Assembly (NCBI GenBank): GCA_945895265.1 | Contig: CAMDEF010000057.1 | Coordinates: forward strand, 1-20,202 | Direction: 5' to 3' | Origin: Bordetella parapertussis | GTDB taxonomy: Bacteria; Pseudomonadota; Gammaproteobacteria; Burkholderiales; Burkholderiaceae_B | Length of the DNA stretch: 20,202 nucleotides | Shown here: one piece after another, positions 14,142 through 20,202 of the stretch | How the letters are laid out: every line of letters starts with the position of its first letter | How positions within the stretch are numbered: the stretch's first letter is position 1 | Translations under genes and position numbers: made by a program | The notes under the pieces: generated by a model | Told to the model about the DNA's origin: nothing | What the model saw: the letters and a program-made list of their open reading frames with translations, nothing else | Database searches by the model: none

Positions 14142-15089
14142 ATGCCCAACCCCTTCGCTCAGCCCGCCTACTCATCACACTACCCACGCGACCTCGTTGG
14201 CTACGGTGCGCAACCGCCGCAAGCCAATTGGCCTGGCAAAGCCAAAATCGCTCTGCAGTTTGTGCTGAATTACGAAGAAGGTGCAGAAAACACCGTGCTC
14301 GACGGTGACCCGGGCTCAGAGCGTTTTCTCTCTGAAATCGTAGGCGCTGAAAGCTACCCAGCACGCCACATGAGCATGGAATCCATCTACGAATACGGTT
14401 CACGCGCAGGCGCCTGGCGCATCTTGCGCGAATTTGAACGTCGCAAACTGCCGCTTACCGTCTTTGGTGTCACCCTTGCGTTAAAACGCCACCCCGAGCT
14501 CACCGCGGCCTTGCTTGAACAACAGCACGAAATCGCCTCACATGGCTTACGCTGGCTGCATTACCAAGGCATGGATGAAGCGACTGAGCGCGAGCATATG
14601 CAAGCTGCCACCGTCATGCTCAAAGAGATCACAAAAGGCCAATGGCCATTGGGTTGGTATACCGGGCGCGACAGCCCCAATACACGGCGCCTCGTGGCCG
14701 ATCATGGTGGCTTTGAGTACGACAGCGACAACTATGGTGATGACTTACCGTTTTATACGCCAGTGACTAAAACGGATGGCACGACGATCAATCAATTGAT
14801 TGTTCCGTATACGCTCGATTCAAACGATATGCGGTTTGCCACCCCACAAGGTTTTAATACTGCGCAGCATTTTTTTGAATACTTACGCGACACCTTTGAC
14901 GTGCTGTATGCCGAGGGCAATGAGACCCCAAAAATGATGTCTGTCGGCATGCACTGCCGCATTCTAGGGCGCCCTGGTCGTTTCATTGCGCTACAGCGAT
15001 TTTTGGATCACGTCGCCAAACATGATCGTGTCTGGATATGTCGTCGCATCGATATTGCGAGGCACTGGAAATCACAGCATCCTACTTAG
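14142..15089 (+). CDS. puuE: Allantoinase PuuE (polysaccharide-deacetylase fold)
   Basis: This 315-residue protein matches PuuE, the NodB-fold allantoinase that opens the hydantoin ring of allantoin to allantoate in purine catabolism. Typical family stretches are YPRDLVGYGAQPPQANWPG at the N-terminus, LQFVLNYEEGAENTVLDGD, SMESIYEYGSRAG, QQHEIASHGLRW and WYTGRDSPNTRRL. The ATG at 14142 begins where family members begin; the upstream open frame to 14034 is leader. No strong ribosome binding site is present. Neighbouring urate-degradation genes (uraD, allC) are not in the window. The small gene at 15200 and the Bug receptor at 15665 follow on the same strand. Confidence 0.9.
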   Translation: MPNPFAQPAYSSHYPRDLVGYGAQPPQANWPGKAKIALQFVLNYEEGAENTVLDGDPGSERFLSEIVGAESYPARHMSMESIYEYGSRAGAWRILREFERRKLPLTVFGVTLALKRHPELTAALLEQQHEIASHGLRWLHYQGMDEATEREHMQAATVMLKEITKGQWPLGWYTGRDSPNTRRLVADHGGFEYDSDNYGDDLPFYTPVTKTDGTTINQLIVPYTLDSNDMRFATPQGFNTAQHFFEYLRDTFDVLYAEGNETPKMMSVGMHCRILGRPGRFIALQRFLDHVAKHDRVWICRRIDIARHWKSQHPT

Positions 15090-15199
15090 AGCGGTAAAAA
15101 AAATAAAGTGGACTAAGTGCGCTGCTGCGTGCTGGCGCAGCTATGCTTACCTGAACTGTTTAAACAAAAAACTAGGCGTCATCGCCCCGGAGACCTCCC

Positions 15200-15487
15200 A
15201 TGCTGTTTTTAGTCATTAGCACCCCTCGCCCAGAAAAACCAACCTCAATGGCGAGCACGCGCCACAGCTACTGGGATTGGATGAACCCTCTGCTTGAGTC
15301 AGGCTTGGCCGTCTCGGTGCACGCTCGGGTTGGCCGTGGCGCAGTGGCGTTGTTTGATGTGGATTCAACCGAAACCTTGCATCGTTTAATGAACGAATGG
15401 GGCGATATTGTTCCTGCGCACATGGATATTTATCCCTTGCTCGATCAAGACACTGCCAAGAAGTTTTTGCAAACGCAAATGGCGTAG
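15200..15487 (+). CDS. Small muconolactone-isomerase-like / dimeric alpha-beta barrel protein
   Basis: This 95-residue protein starts MLFLVISTPRPEKP and contains LFDVDSTETLHRLMNEW and a C-terminal PAHMDIYPLL, a pattern like muconolactone delta-isomerase and related ferredoxin-like small dimers (FDVES-ELH and PYMDIEVTPL in the isomerase). GGAG at 15189-15192, 7 b before the ATG, supports the start. It lies between puuE and a Bug receptor gene. Aromatic-degradation genes, the usual setting of muconolactone isomerase, are absent, so the substrate may be different. The similarity is by motif only. Confidence 0.65.
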   Translation: MLFLVISTPRPEKPTSMASTRHSYWDWMNPLLESGLAVSVHARVGRGAVALFDVDSTETLHRLMNEWGDIVPAHMDIYPLLDQDTAKKFLQTQMA

Positions 15488-15545
15488 TGACTTCTTTTTT
15501 GGATTGCAGAGCCTCGCAGAGAAAACCATTCTGCTTCGCTTGGCA

Positions 15546-15576
15546 AGACTCAGTGAATAAGAGACTCAGTGAATAA
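15546..15576 (+). repeat. Tandem 15-bp direct repeat
   Basis: The sequence agactcagtgaataa occurs at 15546-15560 and again at 15562-15576, a period of 16 b, in the leader of the third Bug receptor. Two small hairpins follow: cttgc-tta-gcaag (15583-15595) and tttgttg-ca-caacaaa (15613-15628). It may be a paired regulator site or a recent duplication. Confidence 0.7.
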
Positions 15577-15664
15577 TACTATCTTGCTTAGCAAGGCTTC
15601 AAAAAATAATGTTTTGTTGCACAACAAAGCTTTTGTCACATCACAAAGCCTACTTGAGACCATT

Positions 15665-16663
15665 ATGAAAAAACTTAAACTCGCTCTTTGTGCCGCAGCC
15701 TTTTGTTTCACAAACTCGGCGCTCGCCCAACAAACCAGCACGGCCACCTCGCAGGCAACGGCCAGCACCTATCCAAATAAACCCGTCACAATGATTGTGG
15801 CGTTTCCGCCCGGTGGCGGCACTGACATCGTTGCTCGCAGAGTCGCGCAGGGCTTAACCGCAGCCTGGGGGCAGTCTGTGATTGTCGAAAATAAAGGCGG
15901 CGCCGGCGGCACCATTGGTACGGCTTTAGCCGCACGCGCCGAACCCAACGGCTACACCATTATGCTCGCCACGCTGGGCAACATGGCGATTAATCCACAT
16001 CTGTACAAAATGGACATTGATCCTAGTAAAGATCTCGCCGCAATCACCAACGTCGTGGGTGTGACTTTTGTTTTAGTGGCACATCCCTCGATGCCAGCCA
16101 ACAATGTTCAAGAGCTTCTTGCACTCGCTAAACAAAAACCGGGCAAGCTGAATTACTCGTCGTCAGGGATGGGTGGCGCCCCGCATTTGGCCATTGAACT
16201 GCTCGCCAGCATGACCGGCACGCAATTCACTCACGTACCTTACAAAGGCAGCGGCCCGAGCTTTACCGATTTAGTCGGCGGGCAAGTCGACTTCACCATG
16301 GATAGCTTGGTGCAATCGTTGCCACATATTCAATCAGGCCGCTTAAAGGTGTTGGCCGTGCTAGGCGCCAAGCGCTCACCCGTCTTACCAAACGTGCCCA
16401 CCGTTGCTGAGTCGGGTGTCACGGGCTACGACTTCACCAATTGGTTTGGCTTCGTCGCACCCGCTCAAACTCCAAAAGCTGTGATTGCCAAATTGCATAC
16501 TGATATCGCCGCCGTCTTGGCGCAACCCGAGATGCGTGGTCAGCTTGAAAAAATGGGTGCTGAAGTCATCGCTAGCACTCCAGAGCAGTTTACCGAGCAA
16601 ATCGCGTCAGATACCAAAAAATGGGCGAAGATCGTGAAAGAACGAAACATAAAGGCAGATTAA
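15665..16663 (+). CDS. Bug/TctC-family solute-binding protein
   Basis: This 332-residue periplasmic receptor has a Sec signal peptide (MKKLKLALCAAAFCFTNSALA) followed by a Thr/Ser/Ala-rich linker of about 16 residues. The Bug core comes next: YPNKPVTMIVAFPPGGGTDI, QSVIVENKGGAGGTIG, EPNGYTIMLATLGN, THVPYKGSGPSFTDLVGGQV and the C-terminal KKWAKIVKERNIKAD. The ATG at 15665 starts the signal peptide; the frame upstream to 15569 is leader with repeats and hairpins. It follows puuE and the small isomerase-like gene on the same strand, so uptake of a purine-derived or related acid is possible but unproven. Ligand unknown. Confidence 0.93.
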   Translation: MKKLKLALCAAAFCFTNSALAQQTSTATSQATASTYPNKPVTMIVAFPPGGGTDIVARRVAQGLTAAWGQSVIVENKGGAGGTIGTALAARAEPNGYTIMLATLGNMAINPHLYKMDIDPSKDLAAITNVVGVTFVLVAHPSMPANNVQELLALAKQKPGKLNYSSSGMGGAPHLAIELLASMTGTQFTHVPYKGSGPSFTDLVGGQVDFTMDSLVQSLPHIQSGRLKVLAVLGAKRSPVLPNVPTVAESGVTGYDFTNWFGFVAPAQTPKAVIAKLHTDIAAVLAQPEMRGQLEKMGAEVIASTPEQFTEQIASDTKKWAKIVKERNIKAD

Positions 16664-16672
16664 GAAGTTTGG

Positions 16673-16693
16673 CGACCCGCTCTCATTGGGTCG
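16673..16693 (+). terminator. Possible weak terminator after the third Bug receptor
   Basis: The stem cgaccc (16673-16678) pairs with gggtcg (16688-16693) around a 9-b loop, 10 b after the stop codon. It is followed by a mixed rather than pure T tract, so confidence is low. Confidence 0.35.
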
Positions 16694-16696
16694 TTC

Positions 16697-16792
16697 GGTC
16701 GCTGTTTGCCTTTAACATCGGATCCTTGGGCCGCTGCTTGCTTTCAACACCGAGTCCTTTGGTTGCAGTTTGCCTCCAGTATTCCCCAAAGC
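16697..16792 (+). repeat. Three imperfect 32-bp tandem repeats upstream of kup
   Basis: Units begin at 16697, 16729 and 16761 with a constant 32-b period. Units 1 and 2 agree at 24 of 32 positions (ggtcgctg and ggccgctg starts); unit 3 agrees mainly in its first half (ggttgcagtttgcc). There are no spacers, so this is not a CRISPR array. It fills most of the gap between the receptor and kup and could hold regulator sites. Confidence 0.55.
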
Positions 16793-16842
16793 TTGAGTAA
16801 CTCAATACAATTGATGCCTGTAGCCTCTATGAATCCGATCGA

Positions 16843-18702
16843 ATGAAAAATAGTAAAGCAATACCCGCCTTAGCGATAGGCGCAATCGGTGTCGTCTTTG
16901 GTGACATCGGCACAAGTCCGCTTTACGCACTCAAAGAAATTTTCAGTGGACACCATCCAATCCCAACAACGCCCGAAAACATACTTGGCCTGCTCTCGAT
17001 GGTGTTCTGGGCCATCATGGTGCTGGTGTCGATTAAGTATGTCGCAATTATTATGCGCGCCGATAACCGGGGTGAAGGTGGCTCGCTCGCCCTGTTAGCG
17101 CTGATCACCTCGCGGCAAAATCCAGCCTGGCTCTCTTGGTTTCTCACGATGCTGGGTATCTTTGCCGCCGCCTTGTTTTACGGTGACAGCATGATCACGC
17201 CAGCGATCTCGGTCTTATCCGCGGTCGAAGGGCTTGAGATCATCGCCCCTACCCTTAAGGATTTTGTGATCCCGGTCACGGTCATCGTACTGACCGGTCT
17301 GTTCATGATTCAAAAGCGCGGCACTGGCCTGGTTGGCATGTTCTTCGGGCCCGTCATGATTGTGTGGTTCACGGTGTTGGCGGGCCTGGGCATTAACCAA
17401 ATCCTCATACACCCCGAAGTGTTGGTGGCTCTCAACCCTTATTACGCCCTCCAGTTCATTTACGAGTACCCCAAACTCGCGTTTTTTGCTCTGTCTGCGG
17501 TGGTGTTGGCCGTCACCGGTGGCGAAGCGCTTTATACCGATATGGGCCACTTTGGTCGCTCACCCATTCGTCTGGCCTGGTTCGGCTTTGTGATGCCAGC
17601 GTTGGTATTGAATTATTTTGGGCAAGGTGCTCTGCTGCTGCACAACCCCCAAGCCATCCGTAATCCGTTCTATATGCTGGCGCCTGAGTGGGCGCTGATC
17701 CCCATGGTTGCGCTCTCAACGGTCGCCACCGTGATTGCGTCTCAGGCCGTGATTTCAGGCGCATTTTCAGTCGCACGCCAAGCCGTACAAATGGGCTTGC
17801 TGCCGCGTATGGGAATCATCCATACCTCTGGCAAAGAAGAAGGCCAAATTTATGTGCCTTTCACCAACTGGACTCTCTATATTGCGGTTGTCGCACTCGT
17901 CATCGGCTTTAAATCCTCGTCTAATCTAGCAGCAGCCTATGGTGTTGCGGTCACGGGTACGATGCTGATCGACACCATACTCATCGCCTTCGTCATGCGT
18001 TTGTTATGGCGCTGGCATTGGTTGTTTGTCGTCTTGGTCGCAGGCTCTTTGCTTGTCATCGATTTGGCTTTCTTCGCGGCCAACGCCATCAAGATTCCTG
18101 AGGGTGGTTGGTTTCCGCTTGTCGTAGGTGTAGTGTCGTTTACCGTGCTCACGACCTGGTTAAGAGGGCGAAAACTGGTGAACAAAGAAACGGCGTCAGG
18201 AAGTATGCCGCTTGAGTCGTTCATTGAATTTACCAACGATGTACATCGCGTTAGTGGTACAGCTGTGTTTATGACGAGCTCGCCAGATGGTGTACCGTCA
18301 GCACTGCTGCACAACCTCAAACACAACCAGATCTTGCACGAGCGCGTGGTGTTAATGACCATCAAAACTGCAGATAAACCGTTTGTCAAAGTTTCAAAGC
18401 AAGTTGAGACCCAAGATTTAGGTAAAAACTTTAGTCGAGTCATTGTCACTTACGGTTTTATGCAAAATCCTGACGTGCCTCGGGCACTCAAATTGTGCGA
18501 AGCCCACGGTATGACGTTTGACATGATGTCTACCACCTTTTATTTAGCGCGCGAAACGGTTGTGCGCACGACAAAAAGTAGCTTCACGCCTTGGCGCGCG
18601 CATGTCTTTAGACTCATGTCTAAAAACGCGACAAGCGCCACCGACTTTTTCAAGCTGCCTGCTAACCGTGTGGTCGAATTAGGAACACAGATTGCGATTT
18701 AG
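16843..18702 (+). CDS. kup: Low-affinity potassium transporter Kup
   Basis: This 619-residue inner-membrane protein is the usual length of Kup (TrkD), a proton-coupled K+ importer. The N-terminal signature [15 protein letters not shown] is at about residues 20-34. About 12 hydrophobic segments fill residues 10-450, including [21 protein letters not shown] and [23 protein letters not shown]. The C-terminal region of about 160 residues is hydrophilic, with [20 protein letters not shown] and the typical end [12 protein letters not shown]. The ATG at 16843 has only a weak ribosome binding site. The gene appears complete and intact. Confidence 0.95.
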   Translation: MKNSKAIPALAIGAIGVVFGDIGTSPLYALKEIFSGHHPIPTTPENILGLLSMVFWAIMVLVSIKYVAIIMRADNRGEGGSLALLALITSRQNPAWLSWFLTMLGIFAAALFYGDSMITPAISVLSAVEGLEIIAPTLKDFVIPVTVIVLTGLFMIQKRGTGLVGMFFGPVMIVWFTVLAGLGINQILIHPEVLVALNPYYALQFIYEYPKLAFFALSAVVLAVTGGEALYTDMGHFGRSPIRLAWFGFVMPALVLNYFGQGALLLHNPQAIRNPFYMLAPEWALIPMVALSTVATVIASQAVISGAFSVARQAVQMGLLPRMGIIHTSGKEEGQIYVPFTNWTLYIAVVALVIGFKSSSNLAAAYGVAVTGTMLIDTILIAFVMRLLWRWHWLFVVLVAGSLLVIDLAFFAANAIKIPEGGWFPLVVGVVSFTVLTTWLRGRKLVNKETASGSMPLESFIEFTNDVHRVSGTAVFMTSSPDGVPSALLHNLKHNQILHERVVLMTIKTADKPFVKVSKQVETQDLGKNFSRVIVTYGFMQNPDVPRALKLCEAHGMTFDMMSTTFYLARETVVRTTKSSFTPWRAHVFRLMSKNATSATDFFKLPANRVVELGTQIAI

Positions 18703-18743
18703 CGAGCATCCCCCGTACACCTAAACAAAGGTTGAGTATCAAT

Positions 18744-19781
18744 ATGGCCGACTTAGAGTTTCGCAGCGACAATTGTGGGCGTGCAGCGCCCGAACTGATT
18801 CAGGCGCTTGTCTCGGCCAACGAAGGGTCTGTCTTGGGTTACGGTGGAGACGCGCTCACCAAGCAACTGCATACCCGTTTTAGTGAGTTGTTCGAGCATC
18901 CGGTGCAGGTGTTTCCGGTGCCAACCGGTACCGGCGCAAACGCCTTGGCCCTCGCCGCAGTTGGCAGCCCCTTTGGTGCCGTGTATTGCAGCCCTGAAGC
19001 GCATATCAATACATCCGAGTGCAATGCCACAAGCTTTTTTGGCAGCGGCTTGAAAGTCACGCCGGTGCACGGCGTTGACGGCAAGATCGACCCCTTAGCG
19101 CTCGATACTGCAGTTGGCACCGCCGGCAAAGGGCAAGCACACAAAAACCAACCCGAGGCGGTCAACCTTGTGCAGGCAACCGATATGGGTGCCATATATT
19201 CGGTCTCAGAAGTTACCGCGTTAGGTCAGGTTGCCCGCGCGCACGGCCTCACAATGCATATGGATGGCGCGCGGTTTGCAAACGCCGTTGCGACACTCGG
19301 CTGCACCCCAGCAGAGCTCACCTGGAAAGCTGGCGTCGACATTTTGTCGTTTGGCGTGACAAAAAACGGCGGCTTGCTGACCGATGCGATCGTGGTCTTC
19401 AACCCTGACATCGCAAAAAAAATGGGTTTCCACTTACGCCGCGCTGGCATGATCTGGTCAAAGATGCGCTTCGCCTCAGCACAGGTGTTAGCGTATGTGC
19501 AAGATGATCTTTGGCTACGTTTGGCTGGCCAATCTAACGCGGCTGCCTTAACGGTTGCGCAAGGCATCGCACACCTAGAGGGCGTCAAACTACTGGCGCC
19601 GGTACAAGCCAACGAACTGTTTGTTGAAATGAACCCTAAAGCCGTTGATCATCTCATCGCTCAGGGAGTTTTGTTTTATCGCCGGGCACCAAATATGTTT
19701 CGTTTGGTATGCCGCTGGGATACCACCACAGAAGAAACCACTCGATTGATTGCCCTAATTGAACAATCTCCAAGAGGATGA
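18744..19781 (+). CDS. Low-specificity L-threonine aldolase (PLP enzyme)
   Basis: This 345-residue fold-type I PLP enzyme cleaves threonine and related beta-hydroxy amino acids to glycine and an aldehyde. Family features: FRSDNCGRAAPELIQAL at the N-terminus, phosphate loop PTGTGANALAL (about 60-70), D174 in MHMDGARFANA and the PLP lysine K197 in LSFGVTKNGG. The ATG at 18744 begins the conserved N-terminus; a TTG at 18732 is possible but too close to the AAAGG. The stop codon overlaps an ATGA (19778-19781), and the next gene begins 6 b later, so the two are probably translated together. Confidence 0.9.
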   Translation: MADLEFRSDNCGRAAPELIQALVSANEGSVLGYGGDALTKQLHTRFSELFEHPVQVFPVPTGTGANALALAAVGSPFGAVYCSPEAHINTSECNATSFFGSGLKVTPVHGVDGKIDPLALDTAVGTAGKGQAHKNQPEAVNLVQATDMGAIYSVSEVTALGQVARAHGLTMHMDGARFANAVATLGCTPAELTWKAGVDILSFGVTKNGGLLTDAIVVFNPDIAKKMGFHLRRAGMIWSKMRFASAQVLAYVQDDLWLRLAGQSNAAALTVAQGIAHLEGVKLLAPVQANELFVEMNPKAVDHLIAQGVLFYRRAPNMFRLVCRWDTTTEETTRLIALIEQSPRG

Positions 19782-19786
19782 GCAAG

Positions 19787-20202
19787 ATGAAAAAAAATAA
19801 CTTGTTACGGTGTCTTGCGTCGTTTGCGTTGTTACTCTCTTTCACCGCTCGTGCAGACGAATATCCGAGTGAACCTATCAAGATTGTGGTGCCCTATGCA
19901 ACCGGTGGCATTGCAGATGTTCTGGCGCGACTAGTCGGTTCGCGACTAGAGGCTCTCGTCAAACAACCGGTCATTGTCGAAAATCGCTCGGGTAGCAATG
20001 GCACAATCGCCCTGCAATTTGTGGCGCAAGCAAAGCCCGATGGCTATACGTTGCTTCTTGGCAATACTGCGACACAAGTGGTCAATCGGTTTCTATACCC
20101 AAACCTACCCTTTGATCTCGTTCGCGGCTTTCAGCCCATTGGTAAGATCGCACAGACTCCGATGATGTTGGTGGTGTCTACCGCAAGCCCTGCAAATACC
20201 GT
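19787..20202 (+). CDS. Bug/TctC-family solute-binding protein, cut by the window end
   Basis: The first 138 codons of a periplasmic receptor are present. A Sec signal peptide (MKKNNLLRCLASFALLLSFT, cleavage near TARA) precedes the Bug signature EYPSEPIKIVVPYATGGIAD, then QPVIVENRSGSNGTIAL and KPDGYTLLLGNTAT. The ribosome binding site AGAGG (19773-19777) lies in the end of the aldolase gene, 9 b before the ATG at 19787; another in-frame ATG at 19778 touches that site and is less likely. This is a two-gene operon with the aldolase. The C-terminal part lies outside the window. Confidence 0.9.
   Translation, partial: MKKNNLLRCLASFALLLSFTARADEYPSEPIKIVVPYATGGIADVLARLVGSRLEALVKQPVIVENRSGSNGTIALQFVAQAKPDGYTLLLGNTATQVVNRFLYPNLPFDLVRGFQPIGKIAQTPMMLVVSTASPANT

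Noticed and set aside
16697..16792. CRISPR-like repeats
   Set aside because: The 32-b units are directly adjacent without spacers and only partly alike, and no cas genes are present.
17937..18449. 170-codon minus-strand open frame within kup
   Set aside because: It is antisense to conserved kup coding sequence and its Thr/Ser-rich composition is that of a shadow.

Overview
The window looks like chromosomal DNA of a betaproteobacterium, most likely Burkholderiales close to the Alcaligenaceae (Bordetella/Achromobacter-type). The main reason is four separate Bug/TctC-type periplasmic solute-binding receptor genes, none next to TctA/TctB membrane genes, a pattern typical of that group. Supporting genes are PuuE-type allantoinase, MetY, Kup, ArfB, a low-specificity threonine aldolase and a GC content judged by eye to be near 50%. 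This is inference from gene content; no 16S or tRNA gene is present.

Layout. 1-1425: an IS110-family (IS1111-type) insertion sequence with 13-bp subterminal inverted repeats and a 3' non-coding segment rich in hairpins, the expected place for a bridge RNA. Its right end abuts the start codon of a Tat-exported Bug receptor (1432-2430), which is followed by a 3-hydroxyisobutyrate dehydrogenase-like enzyme (2470-3351). 3352-4465: a structured leader with a 13-bp inverted repeat, a frameshifted and truncated small membrane-protein gene, a strong terminator, a 49-residue Lys-rich small protein on the minus strand and arfB. 4584-8678: a large alpha/beta hydrolase (minus), a divergent SMP-30/gluconolactonase-type enzyme (plus) and metY (minus). 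8883-10531: a second Bug receptor and a short lipoprotein. 10570-13196: an IS3-family element (about 1.6 kb) whose two ends lie in two different broken genes, the 3' part of a prepilin peptidase and the 5' part of a Sel1-repeat protein, so DNA was probably deleted or rearranged here. 13305-15487: a periplasmic D-Ala-D-Ala dipeptidase (minus), divergent puuE and a small muconolactone-isomerase-like protein. 15665-20202: a third Bug receptor, kup, a threonine aldolase and a fourth Bug receptor cut by the window end.

How the genes work together. Most intact genes suit a heterotroph scavenging organic acids, hydroxy-acids, lactones/esters and purine breakdown products: Bug receptors beside a hydroxyacid dehydrogenase, beside an allantoinase with a small companion, and in a translationally coupled pair with threonine aldolase. 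The two insertion sequences appear to have reshaped their surroundings: one may supply a promoter and a leaderless start to a receptor gene, and the other removed the N-terminal part of a type IV prepilin peptidase. I found no CRISPR array, tRNA, rRNA, prophage or recognisable defence system.
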